Assembly: GCA_002432565.1 (NCBI GenBank)
Contig: DJFP01000267.1
Span: 8,492 to 15,778, forward strand
Direction of reading: 5' to 3'
Source: Flavobacteriales bacterium UBA5869
GTDB taxonomy: Bacteria; Bacteroidota; Bacteroidia; Flavobacteriales_D; Crocinitomicaceae
DNA length: 7,287 nt
Below, piece by piece: positions 1-6,346 of the stretch. The first letter of the stretch is position 1. Each line of letters opens with the position of its first letter. Position numbers and translations under genes: made by a program. The notes below the pieces were generated by a model. The model did no database searches, was not told the origin of the DNA, and saw only the letters and a program-made list of their open reading frames with translations.

Positions 1-155
1 CCGAAACCAAACTTTACAATGTCCGTTAAGTGACCGTTTGCCTGGATAAAGTTTTCTGCTTCATTTAAGCTCAGGCCTTTATCCATCATCATTGTAATCC
101 CGTTATTACGCGGCTGTTGTGTACGTTCCGGAATATGTGGTAAACTAAAATTCAT
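1..155 (-). CDS. Phosphosulfolactate synthase-like protein (ComA family), N-terminal part
   Basis: This is the first 51 codons of a gene that runs off the left edge of the window. The peptide begins MNFSLPHIPERTQQPR and continues with GITMMMDKGLSL (residues 19-30) and DIVKFGF (45-51). This matches the start of the ComA/phosphosulfolactate synthase family (a TIM barrel): LPxIPERxxKPRxxGxTMxxDKGLS followed by xDIVKxGFG. In methanogens ComA adds sulfite to phosphoenolpyruvate to make phosphosulfolactate for coenzyme M. Bacteroidota lack coenzyme M, so the role here is open; a link to sulfonate or sulfonolipid metabolism is only inference. The start lies 44 bases downstream of the long TPR gene's stop, with no terminator between, so the two are probably co-transcribed. 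The family call is fairly sure, but the catalytic residues beyond the edge cannot be checked. Confidence 0.85.
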   Translation of the reverse strand, partial: MNFSLPHIPERTQQPRNNGITMMMDKGLSLNEAENFIQANGHLTDIVKFGF

Positions 156-199
156 TCTTTGATAAATTGAGTACTATCGACAAATGTCAAACTATAGCT

Positions 200-1600
200 C
201 TAAGAGCGAGTCAAATTTACTAATTCTTGGACATCTGCCAATTCAGGATAGCGAATAAAAACTTCTTTTGTTTTTTCAGGATCTTTATTCAGGGACTCAA
301 CTAACACTAACTTAGCACCTTCCTGATTTCCAGCTACCCAATTCAAATAAATAATCGGTAAGATGGAGAAAAACAATTGATGCTTTAAAATGTAATTTTC
401 TACGAAAGTTCTCGCTTCACCCACCTTGTGTTCCAACAGGAAATCCACATAGTCGAAGAAACAATCTTCATTTTCCGGGTCTAAAGTGAGGCACGCCAGG
501 TATGCTTCTTCCGCTTCGGGCAAAAGTTCCGCATTTTCAAGTGCGCCTGCATAAACGTGATAATAGCCGTCCATATTTGGCTCCAGCTCCAAAGCTCTTT
601 CAATGTAGTGAAGGCTTTCCTTCGGCTGTCCCTGCAAATCCTTCACGATTCCCAGTCCAAGCCATGCTTCTGCCAGAGTCGGAGACATAGACAATGCTTT
701 TTGATAAAAATCCCAGGCAACAGTCAGATTATTCAATTGTTCATTCGCCTCTCCCAGGTAACAATAAGTTAAAGGGTCATCTCCGTCAATTTCAATGCAG
801 CGCTCAAACGATTCGATCGATTCTTTGTATTGCTCAATCGTTAGCTGAGCATTTCCCATGTTGAAATAAGCAGGAGAAAAACGGTCATTGATTGCTACAC
901 AATATTCGTAAGCCGTAATAGCATCATTGAATTTCTCTTCTTTCGAATAAGTGTTCCCGAGGTTGTACCAGGCAGTAAATGAATACGGATTATCGTCCAA
1001 AAAGCGTCTGTAAGTCTGAATTGCACGGGCATTATTCCCGAGCTGATCAAAACAGAATGCCAATTCATACAAAGCTCCTTCGTTCTTTGGATTTGAGCGC
1101 ATGGCTTCTTCCAGAACTTCCACAGCTCCTTTAAAGTCTTTTAACTGCTCTAATTCGGTTGCCAGGTCCAGGAAAATCTCGTCTTTTTCTTCACGGTCTG
1201 CCAATTCCAACGCACGACGGAAAAAATTCACAGCCCTTTTACTGTCTCTCAGCTGACTGAAAATAGTTGCTTTGGTCAGGTAAAGCTCCATAGATTCCGA
1301 ATCGATCTGCTCAGCGGCATCCAGCAATTCGAGTGCTTCTTTCAGTTTTCCCAATCCCGACATGGCCTGAGCTCTGCGGATCTGGAATAAGGTATTGAAT
1401 GGATATTGTTGTGTTCCGATTTCGGCAGCCAATTCTCCTTTGGAATAATTACCGTTCATCAGGTAATGATCGATGATCGCTTCTAAACGATCACTATCAA
1501 AAAAACCCACCGAGTTGGTTGCCAATTGTGATTCGAATTTAGCCAAATCATCATTCAGGTGGTTTTCAAAATTGTCGTTATCGTCTTCCCAGTCAAACAT
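200..1600 (-). CDS. Tetratricopeptide repeat protein, 466 aa
   Basis: A cytoplasmic TPR scaffold protein with no signal peptide and no membrane segment. An acidic N-terminus (MFDWEDDNDNFENHLNDDLA) is followed by helical sequence, then about nine TPR units between residues 70 and 376, spaced 33-35 residues. The clearest units are 174-206 (ALYELAFCFDQLGNNARAI), 208-240 (AWYNLGNTYSKEEKFNDAI), 242-274 (AYFNMGNAQLTIEQYKESI) and 310-342 (AWLGLGIVKDLQGQPKESL), with the usual W/Y-LG-Y-A-P positions. The C-terminal 90 residues are helical and less repeat-like. TPR arrays bind other proteins, and the partner cannot be read from the sequence. The gene is followed after 44 bases by the ComA-like gene. 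From memory, this TPR/ComA pairing recurs in Flavobacteriales, but I could not verify that. A promoter-like pair lies upstream at 1621-1652. Confidence 0.93.
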   Translation of the reverse strand: MFDWEDDNDNFENHLNDDLAKFESQLATNSVGFFDSDRLEAIIDHYLMNGNYSKGELAAEIGTQQYPFNTLFQIRRAQAMSGLGKLKEALELLDAAEQIDSESMELYLTKATIFSQLRDSKRAVNFFRRALELADREEKDEIFLDLATELEQLKDFKGAVEVLEEAMRSNPKNEGALYELAFCFDQLGNNARAIQTYRRFLDDNPYSFTAWYNLGNTYSKEEKFNDAITAYEYCVAINDRFSPAYFNMGNAQLTIEQYKESIESFERCIEIDGDDPLTYCYLGEANEQLNNLTVAWDFYQKALSMSPTLAEAWLGLGIVKDLQGQPKESLHYIERALELEPNMDGYYHVYAGALENAELLPEAEEAYLACLTLDPENEDCFFDYVDFLLEHKVGEARTFVENYILKHQLFFSILPIIYLNWVAGNQEGAKLVLVESLNKDPEKTKEVFIRYPELADVQELVNLTRS

Positions 1601-1620
1601 ACGCTGTAGTTGTGTTTCTA

Positions 1621-1652
1621 TAAAATTAGCGAAAATCGGAGGCTTTGTGAAA
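1621..1652 (-). promoter_or_regulatory. Candidate Bacteroidota-type promoter for the long TPR gene
   Basis: On the minus strand, TAATTTTA (1621-1628) matches the Bacteroidota -7 consensus TAnnTTTG at all but the last position. TTTC (1649-1652) matches the -33 element TTTG at three of four positions, with a 20-base spacer. The element ends 20 bases before the ATG at 1600, which fits a short leader. Both elements are imperfect and the region is AT-rich, so chance is a real possibility. Confidence 0.35.
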
Positions 1653-1685
1653 AGTTTTAGGAAAGTTTATGAACAGGTTATTAAA

Positions 1686-1713
1686 CAATTTCCAATTACT
1701 AATGCCTAATTAC
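1686..1713. repeat. Degenerate 7-base tandem repeat, four units
   Basis: On the plus strand the sequence reads as consecutive heptamers CAATTTC, CAATTAC, TAATGCC, TAATTAC, with a decayed fifth unit GAAATAG (1714-1720). The unit consensus is YAATTAC. It lies in the 269-base gap 1601-1869 between the two TPR genes. Outside this repeat, the candidate promoter at 1621-1652 and the weak hairpin at 1833-1852, the gap shows nothing I can support as a gene. Similar AATTAC-rich tracts occur between genes in some bacteria; whether this one belongs to a family is unknown. Confidence 0.5.
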
Positions 1714-1832
1714 GAAATAGTTAAGCACCTACCTTCCACTAAATGAATCCTTTACCAAAAACGAAATTATTTGCAGGATATTATACGTGGTTTTACCAAA
1801 CAAAGTAAGGCCGAAAATTTTTTCACACTTCC

Positions 1833-1852
1833 AATCATCGTTAAAAATGATT
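1833..1852 (-). terminator. Weak hairpin downstream of the short TPR gene, possible terminator
   Basis: On the minus strand AATCAT (1847-1852) and ATGATT (1833-1838) form a perfect 6-base inverted repeat around an 8-base loop, starting 17 bases after the stop at 1870. The stem is AT-rich and is followed by GGAAGTGTG before an A/T run, so there is no immediate U-tract. It could help end transcription, but it is weak. Confidence 0.25.
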
Positions 1853-1869
1853 CTTAAATGAGATTACTA

Positions 1870-2517
1870 TTAATTGTCCTTAATCGATTTCAGCGCCACT
1901 TTAGCGATCGCACTATTGGAAACAGTTGTTTCCTGTGAATCGATAATTTGTGAAAGCAATTGCTTCGCAGTTTCCTTATCTCCTCTTTCATTGAAAACCA
2001 TCGCTTTATTCAAAAGTAAAATCCCTTTGGTTTCACGATCCGGATTTCCGGCAAGTCCCTGTTCAATAGCGTACAAACGTTCTTCAGGATCTGTCTGCAA
2101 ATAGACAATTTCTTTCCAGGCCGGAGCAAATAAGGGCACATTATCCACAATTTGTTTAGCAATGCTGTATTTCTTTTCGGGTTCGTCTGTCCACTCGATC
2201 TGCATATAAAAAGTATACAATCCTTCCGGGAACAAACCCGCCTTCTCTCCTTCCAGTGTATAAATGGCTGTTTTGGTTGTGAAGAAACCGTCGGGTTCGA
2301 TGTCATCCGTTTCCCGGTAATATTTTAAGGCGTTGTCAAAATCTCCCATCAACAAATAGGTAAATGCCAGATCATAAACCGGATAAGCCCATAACGGTTC
2401 GATTCTCATAGCTTCCAGCAATTTTTCAACTGCTGTTTGATAATTGCCCGCCTGACCGGCTTCTCTCGCTTCTAAGTGTAATAAATTCGCTAATTCGTTA
2501 ATAGGTCCAGTTTCCAT
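1870..2517 (-). CDS. Short tetratricopeptide repeat protein, 215 aa
   Basis: A small cytoplasmic TPR protein. Residues 9-41 form one unit (EAREAGQAGNYQTAVEKLLE, ending AMRIEP) and 43-76 a second (YPVYDLAFTYLLMGDFDNAL, ending DIEP). The middle (about 80-160) is helical without a clear repeat. A last TPR-like helix pair follows near 168-200 (LLLNKAMVFNERGDKETAKQ). The frame is open upstream to 2592, but the extra 25 residues are cysteine-rich, non-TPR and unlike a signal peptide. I therefore start at METGPINEL, which has an A-rich leader typical of Bacteroidota. It follows the lipoprotein gene by 81 bases and precedes the long TPR gene by 269, and is probably transcribed with the former. The binding partner is unknown, and the two TPR proteins show no obvious similarity outside the repeats. 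Confidence 0.88.
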   Translation of the reverse strand: METGPINELANLLHLEAREAGQAGNYQTAVEKLLEAMRIEPLWAYPVYDLAFTYLLMGDFDNALKYYRETDDIEPDGFFTTKTAIYTLEGEKAGLFPEGLYTFYMQIEWTDEPEKKYSIAKQIVDNVPLFAPAWKEIVYLQTDPEERLYAIEQGLAGNPDRETKGILLLNKAMVFNERGDKETAKQLLSQIIDSQETTVSNSAIAKVALKSIKDN

Positions 2518-2598
2518 GTAAATTGTCAGTTTGATTTTTTGAGAACATGAACATACGCAATTCAAACGAATTAACAGCCAGCATTTAGCCAAAAAATC

Positions 2599-3315
2599 CT
2601 ACTTCACCGGTTTTAGAATGCGATTGAATTGCTTTTTCAGACGGACATTGTTTTTAGAAATCGTGTCAAATTTCGGTGACATACAGTTCAATAAATAATA
2701 TTCTTCCCATTCATCAACCGTATGATCATTAGTATCTTCTACTTCGTGATAATAAGCACTGTAGTCACAAATAAGCGATTGATACTGATTATTCTTTGAG
2801 CGGATCAACCACGAAATACGACTATATACATCGCCGGCATCACCGAAATCCACTGATAAATGGATATAATCCTTCAGAATCCGGTCTTTTTTACGGTCAA
2901 AGATGAATAACCCTACCGAATTTGCATCGTATTCACCCGGAATACGGGCAATCAAACCTATTCTGACAGAATCCAGCGGAAATTGATAACAGGCATAAAC
3001 ACCTGAGAGTTTCCCGAAATAATTCTCTGTGATCCCAAGTGGAAAGTTCTTAGCTTCTTTTAAGGTAAGCTCCCTGCCCTGGTAGCGTTTCTCCTCGGTA
3101 TTGTATTGGTAAGTTACTTCGAGGGTATCAAATGAGATCAGTTTGAACTTCTTCAGTAAACCGGAATAAGCACTCTTCTTCTGCAAAAGGGTAGAATCTG
3201 CTTTTTTCACGAATTCTTCCTCTTCGGGAATAGCTGTTTTCTGATCTGACTGACAGGACAAGAAAAGTACCGGCAGAATTATTAGCAAAATCATTAAGTA
3301 GTTAGTTCTTTTCAT
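2599..3315 (-). CDS. Putative lipoprotein of unknown function, 238 aa
   Basis: I do not recognise the family. The chosen start gives a classic lipoprotein signal: MKRT, a hydrophobic stretch (NYLMILLIILPVLF, residues 5-18) and LSC with the lipidated cysteine at position 21. A charged linker follows (QSDQKTAIPEEEE). The open frame reaches to 3378, but that longer start would bury the signal 21 residues in and overlap the LLM gene's end. The rest looks globular and beta-rich with many aromatic residues (FPLGITENYFGKLSGVYACY at 91-110, VGLFIFDRKKDR at 124-135, ICDYSAYYHEVED at 182-194) and no transmembrane segment. It should be anchored to an envelope membrane facing the periplasm or the surface. 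It starts 43 bases after the LLM gene stop, so co-transcription is likely, but that does not reveal a function. Confidence 0.85.
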   Translation of the reverse strand: MKRTNYLMILLIILPVLFLSCQSDQKTAIPEEEEFVKKADSTLLQKKSAYSGLLKKFKLISFDTLEVTYQYNTEEKRYQGRELTLKEAKNFPLGITENYFGKLSGVYACYQFPLDSVRIGLIARIPGEYDANSVGLFIFDRKKDRILKDYIHLSVDFGDAGDVYSRISWLIRSKNNQYQSLICDYSAYYHEVEDTNDHTVDEWEEYYLLNCMSPKFDTISKNNVRLKKQFNRILKPVK

Positions 3316-3358
3316 CCATAACTGATTACGCGATGAATCTAACCAATTTTCCCGAATT

Positions 3359-4363
3359 CTAAGACAAATTAATGGCATTAAAAACTTCTGCCAAAATGCC
3401 GTAGGACCTCAATCGTTTCTCGTTGTCGAAAATATTTCCGGTGATCATCAGTTCATCTACTCCGTGTTCATCAATAAAACGGCTAAACTTTTCAATCAAC
3501 GTGTCTTTACCTCCGACAAATGTACAGGCTGTCATTTCCCGAACGGCATCCAATAACTCTTGCGGCCAGGAATCCAGCAAGTTTGGAATGGGCGGAGACA
3601 GTGGTTTCCTGGAATTTGTGAGGATACCTGAAAACATTTGGTACAAGCTCATGGATAACAATTCTGCTTCTTCATTGCTATCAGCGGCAATCCCGTTCAC
3701 GCATGCCAATACATAAGGTTTATCCAGGTATTGAGACGGGCGGAAATTATTGCGGTAAATCTGCACAGCAATTTTGAATTGTCTGGGTGCAAAGTGTGAA
3801 GCAAATGCATAAGGCAGCCCCATTTCTGCAGCCAAATAAGCACTATCCGTACTTGAACCAAGTATCCAGATGGGAATATTCAATCCTTCACCGGGAAAGG
3901 CGCGTACCGAAGCTGTTCTGTTACTTTCGCTAAAATAGGTTTGCAGTGCTGTCACATCTTTCGGAAACTGGTATGCTGTATTCAGATCTCCTCTTCTCAA
4001 AGCCATGGCTGTTTGCTGATCTGTTCCGGGAGCCCTTCCCAATCCCAGGTCAATGCGAGAAGGATAAAGGGTTTCCAGTGTTCCGAATTGCTCAGCAATT
4101 GCTAACGGAGCATGATTTGGAAGCATGATTCCTCCCGATCCAACCCGGATACTTTTTGTATGAGAGGCCACATGCCCGATCAAAACGGAAGTTGCCGAAC
4201 TGGCTATAAATTCCATATTATGGTGCTCTGCCAGCCAAACACGTTCGTACCCTAATTCTTCTGCTTTTTGCGCTAAATCTACTGTTCTTTTAATTGCTGT
4301 TGCTGCATTGCCGTCCTTGGTAATCACGGATAAATCCAGGACGGAATATTTGATTTTTTTCAT
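3359..4363 (-). CDS. LLM-class flavin-dependent oxidoreductase, YhbW type (luciferase-like family, group 1)
   Basis: A 334-residue bacterial-luciferase-like monooxygenase, full length for this family; a TIM-barrel enzyme expected to use reduced flavin. Its natural substrate is not known for this subgroup. Family motifs appear in order: YSVLDLS (6-12), [14 protein letters not shown] (36-49), [12 protein letters not shown] (75-86), [12 protein letters not shown] (105-116), [13 protein letters not shown] (163-175), LPYAFASHF (183-191) and the C-terminal [12 protein letters not shown] / [11 protein letters not shown] (303-313). These match E. coli YhbW-like proteins. The start is well set because KYSVLDLS aligns with the first strand of the family, leaving little room for a later start. 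The gene follows a 221-base gap containing the GNAT terminator and a small hairpin, so it probably begins a new transcript with the lipoprotein and short TPR genes. Confidence 0.93.
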   Translation of the reverse strand: MKKIKYSVLDLSVITKDGNAATAIKRTVDLAQKAEELGYERVWLAEHHNMEFIASSATSVLIGHVASHTKSIRVGSGGIMLPNHAPLAIAEQFGTLETLYPSRIDLGLGRAPGTDQQTAMALRRGDLNTAYQFPKDVTALQTYFSESNRTASVRAFPGEGLNIPIWILGSSTDSAYLAAEMGLPYAFASHFAPRQFKIAVQIYRNNFRPSQYLDKPYVLACVNGIAADSNEEAELLSMSLYQMFSGILTNSRKPLSPPIPNLLDSWPQELLDAVREMTACTFVGGKDTLIEKFSRFIDEHGVDELMITGNIFDNEKRLRSYGILAEVFNAINLS

Positions 4364-4367
4364 GCGT

Positions 4368-4398
4368 TAAAATTACGGATTGAAGAGGTGCAGACAAG
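4368..4398 (-). promoter_or_regulatory. Candidate promoter for the LLM oxidoreductase gene
   Basis: On the minus strand CTTG (4395-4398) and TAATTTTA (4368-4375) are separated by exactly 19 bases, close to the Bacteroidota TTTG-N19-TAnnTTTG consensus with one mismatch in each element. The -7 octamer is identical to the one before the long TPR gene. Only four bases separate it from the ATG at 4363, so if it is used the transcript would be leaderless or nearly so. A chance match is possible. Confidence 0.4.
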
Positions 4399-4422
4399 TT
4401 GGAATACGTTAAAATTTGCAGT

Positions 4423-4442
4423 TGGTTTCTTGAAGGAAACCA
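4423..4442 (-). other. Inverted repeat in the LLM 5' region
   Basis: TGGTTTC (4423-4429) and GAAACCA (4436-4442) form a perfect 7-base stem with a 6-base loop. It lies about 25 bases upstream of the candidate -33 element of the LLM gene and about 90 bases beyond the GNAT terminator. There is no T-tract on the minus-strand downstream side, so it is not a convincing terminator. It could be an operator or a chance hairpin. The rest of the gap 4364-4529 shows nothing else I can support. Confidence 0.3.
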
Positions 4443-4529
4443 GAGAATTTAGGCTCAATAAGGCAGATCGGGACGAGGAAGCACTTTTTTACCAGACATT
4501 TAACTGATTTCGAAGTCTCATAAGATAGT

Positions 4530-4574
4530 AAAAAGCGCAAAGAATCCGGAGTCTGGCACCATTCTTTGCGCTTT
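4530..4574 (-). terminator. Strong rho-independent terminator of the GNAT gene
   Basis: Two perfect 14-base arms, AAAGCGCAAAGAAT (4532-4545 on plus) and ATTCTTTGCGCTTT (4561-4574), enclose a 15-base GC-rich loop. On the minus strand the hairpin begins 10 bases after the stop at 4585 and its last arm runs straight into a five-T tract (4534-4530). Plus-strand reading gives only TTTCCCC after the stem, so the signal points to minus-strand transcripts. Confidence 0.85.
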
Positions 4575-4584
4575 CCCCGGGAAA

Positions 4585-5133
4585 CTAAGCCCGCATAAGT
4601 TTAGCATTTGCCCATAATTGCGGTGTCAGCTCGTAAGTGATATACGGATACTTTTTTCCTTTGATCTCCTTCATGAAGTGTTCCTTTTCCACTACTCCAA
4701 ACCTGGAAGTCCCTATCTGAGAGCGGATGTTTTGTTCTGCAATTTCAAAAATGATTTTGTCAACGAACTGAAATGCATAATCCAGTACTAATTCTTTGAT
4801 GGCAAAATTATAGCTTCCTCCCCAATGGGCGCGGTCCAGGAACGTCCCTCCAATCTTAACGGAAGCATTGTTCTCATCATAATCATAATAACGGGTACTC
4901 CCAAAAATCTTATTTGTTCCTTTATCGATAATTACCAAACTCATTCCTGTCTCCAATGATTCTTCGAAGAATGGATCGTATTCTTCGCGGTTGTGCCTGC
5001 TGTATACCGGATGCTGCTCCCAAATCAGCGGATCTGAAGCAACTTGGTACAATCCCTCGTAATCTGAACGTTGCAGCGGACGTATAAGTACTAACTCATT
5101 TTCAAGCGTCGGCTGCCATAAAGTCGTTTCCAT
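4585..5133 (-). CDS. GNAT-family N-acetyltransferase, RimJ/RimL-like (182 aa)
   Basis: A cytoplasmic acetyl-CoA-dependent N-acetyltransferase of normal length for the Acetyltransf_3 (RimJ/RimL-like) type. Landmarks are the first strand LVLIRPLQRSDYEGLYQVAS (14-33), DPLIWEQHP (34-42), the central strand pair IFGSTRYYDYDENNASVKIG (76-95), the acetyl-CoA-binding segment FLDRAHWGGSYNFAIKELVL (98-117), and the late motif NIRSQIGTSRFGVVEKE (125-141), the usual N-xRS-x-x-GF-like helix. The pyrophosphate loop reads HWGGSYN rather than the textbook Q/RxxGxG/A, a form I associate with Bacteroidota relatives. The substrate cannot be inferred. The gene stands alone: 165 bases from the exported-protein gene upstream and closed by the terminator at 4530-4574. 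An AGGAG lies 13 bases before the ATG, too far for a normal ribosome binding site. Confidence 0.92.
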   Translation of the reverse strand: METTLWQPTLENELVLIRPLQRSDYEGLYQVASDPLIWEQHPVYSRHNREEYDPFFEESLETGMSLVIIDKGTNKIFGSTRYYDYDENNASVKIGGTFLDRAHWGGSYNFAIKELVLDYAFQFVDKIIFEIAEQNIRSQIGTSRFGVVEKEHFMKEIKGKKYPYITYELTPQLWANAKLMRA

Positions 5134-5227
5134 AACACCTGTTTTTCTCCTACATTAAGTTATAACAGAATGTTTGAAACTTCACTTTTTAAACAAAATT
5201 TGTGAGCTTATGAAAGAAGATGAAAAA

Positions 5228-5297
5228 CGACCGATCTTACAAAACCAAGCCCATTTTCTGCGTATCAGGATATCATGAGAAGGAAAATGTGCGGTCG
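5228..5297 (-). terminator. Nested inverted repeats after the exported-protein gene, possible terminator
   Basis: On the minus strand CGACCG (5292-5297) begins two bases beyond the stop codon and pairs with CGGTCG (5228-5233), which is followed directly by five Ts. Inside it CATTTTC (5283-5289) pairs with GAAAATG (5252-5258). At the centre sits an imperfect 14-base palindrome TCATGATATCCTGA (5265-5278). The pairings nest in the correct order. The outer stem is only six bases with a long enclosed region, so termination is plausible but unproven. Confidence 0.35.
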
Positions 5298-5298
5298 A

Positions 5299-6279
5299 TT
5301 ACTTCCTTATCCAGTAAACAATTCCGGTTATTGCGCCGCCAATGACTCCGACCTCAAGCAGACCTGCCCCTGTTATCAGCAATCCGGCTTTAAAATTTTG
5401 TCTTCTTCTATACTTCAGGAATTCTTTCCTGATCGGTGTATTTGTCTCGAATTTCTTCAGTGATTTAACAGCATCTCTTTCATGAATCTTGTTGAACAAA
5501 TATGTTCTTTCATCCGGGAGTGCTTCCACCAGACCTAAAAAAAGATCCGGTCGTTTTTCTGCAACTATGTTCAACATGATATCCTGGTATTCATCATACG
5601 GAAGCACATGGATCGGGCGGCTTAATAAATTATTCTTCAGCTCTTCCGGTGTCAATGTTTGTATGTTTCTTTCAATAGAATCATTAAGGGAAATCAACCG
5701 ATTGTTTGTAGCTACCAAACTGTCAATTAACAGCTTCTTTCGGTCAGTGGCAAGCAATTCAAATCTTTCCGGATTATCCTGCTTAAAAGTCATTGATTCC
5801 CAAATCGCGTAATCTCCCGGCCGATATGAGCGGTACCGGTATTCTCTGAAAAACGGGTAATTGCTTTCGATCTTTTCTATTTCTTTCCTGTAAAGCATTT
5901 GCCAATAGGTATGATTAATCGCTTCATATACTTTAGAAGGATTTTCCAATTTCTTTGCAACAAATGTATGGCGGTCTTTGATCTTTCCGTTTTTTAGTTT
6001 ACTCACCCGGTAATATTTGTAATCATAAGACACAGCGTATTGCCCGTTTGAAAAGAGAATACCTGAACTATCCATCTGACCTTCGAACCGAATCTCCGGT
6101 TCCAATTCCCACGCTTCTGAAACCCAGTTTTCATGCTGTGAAAGTTTATACAATGTACAGGTGTTTCCTTCAAACTTAAAGGCGTACTTGTTGTCCGAAG
6201 TCTGATAAAATACTTCCGGAGTCTGAGAAAAGGCAATGTTCGCAAAGAAAATCGATATTAGGACCAGGTAATTTTTCAT
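5299..6279 (-). CDS. Exported protein of unknown function with C-terminal membrane segment, 326 aa
   Basis: I do not recognise the family. The N-terminus is a standard signal peptide, MKNYLVLISIFFANIAFS, with likely cleavage before Q19 (AFS|Q). A longer open frame begins at 6315 but would put 12 residues before the signal. Residues 20-110 are beta-like and aromatic-rich (YAFKFEGNTCTLYKL, YAVSYDYKYYRVSKL). The region 120-200 is charged and helical, and 199-290 is a long helical stretch (SLNDSIERNIQTLTPEELKN, RPDLFLGLVEALPDERTYLF). The C-terminus has a single hydrophobic segment (about 298-322, GLLITGAGLLEVGVIGGAIT) preceded by basic YRRRQNFK and followed by RK. This suggests a type I membrane protein with most of its mass in the periplasm. 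The gene lies 59 bases downstream of the YD-repeat lipoprotein gene. Confidence 0.85.
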   Translation of the reverse strand: MKNYLVLISIFFANIAFSQTPEVFYQTSDNKYAFKFEGNTCTLYKLSQHENWVSEAWELEPEIRFEGQMDSSGILFSNGQYAVSYDYKYYRVSKLKNGKIKDRHTFVAKKLENPSKVYEAINHTYWQMLYRKEIEKIESNYPFFREYRYRSYRPGDYAIWESMTFKQDNPERFELLATDRKKLLIDSLVATNNRLISLNDSIERNIQTLTPEELKNNLLSRPIHVLPYDEYQDIMLNIVAEKRPDLFLGLVEALPDERTYLFNKIHERDAVKSLKKFETNTPIRKEFLKYRRRQNFKAGLLITGAGLLEVGVIGGAITGIVYWIRK

Positions 6280-6316
6280 ACAATAACCATACAGTTTACC
6301 CGAAAGTTGGTTCATT

Positions 6317-6346
6317 AAAAATTATCAAAATTTTTGAATCACCAAT
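6317..6346 (-). promoter_or_regulatory. Weak candidate promoter for the exported-protein gene
   Basis: On the minus strand ATTG (6343-6346) and TAATTTTT (6317-6324) are 18 bases apart, each one mismatch from the Bacteroidota elements, and end 37 bases before the ATG at 6279. The -33 part overlaps the end of the preceding gene. An AT-only palindrome, TCAAAAATTTTGA (6325-6337), fills the spacer. The region is so AT-rich that this is weak evidence. Confidence 0.22.

Noticed and set aside
2518..2592. N-terminal extension of the short TPR protein by 25 residues
   Set aside because: The extension is cysteine-rich, unlike TPR or signal sequence, and begins only six bases after the lipoprotein stop. 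The internal ATG at 2517 has the A-rich leader usual in this phylum.
3316..3378. Earlier start for the lipoprotein, overlapping the LLM gene
   Set aside because: It would bury the lipobox behind 21 charged residues; the ATG at 3315 gives a textbook signal.
4572..4584. Palindrome TTTCCCCGGGAAA between the GNAT stop and its terminator
   Set aside because: It has a single-base centre and cannot fold into a hairpin; it is most likely chance.
5489..5812. 107-residue open frame on the plus strand
   Set aside because: It is entirely antisense to the exported-protein gene, has low-complexity Ser/Arg composition and no recognisable motif. Other plus-strand frames (3423-3716, 1473-1709, 1874-2104) are likewise shadows of minus-strand genes.
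6280..6315. Earlier ATG for the exported protein at 6315
   Set aside because: It adds MNQLSGKLYGYC before an otherwise standard signal peptide and reads through the likely leader.
6325..6337. Perfect 13-base palindrome TCAAAATTTTTGA as a terminator
   Set aside because: It is nearly all A/T with a one-base centre, so it would not form a stable hairpin.
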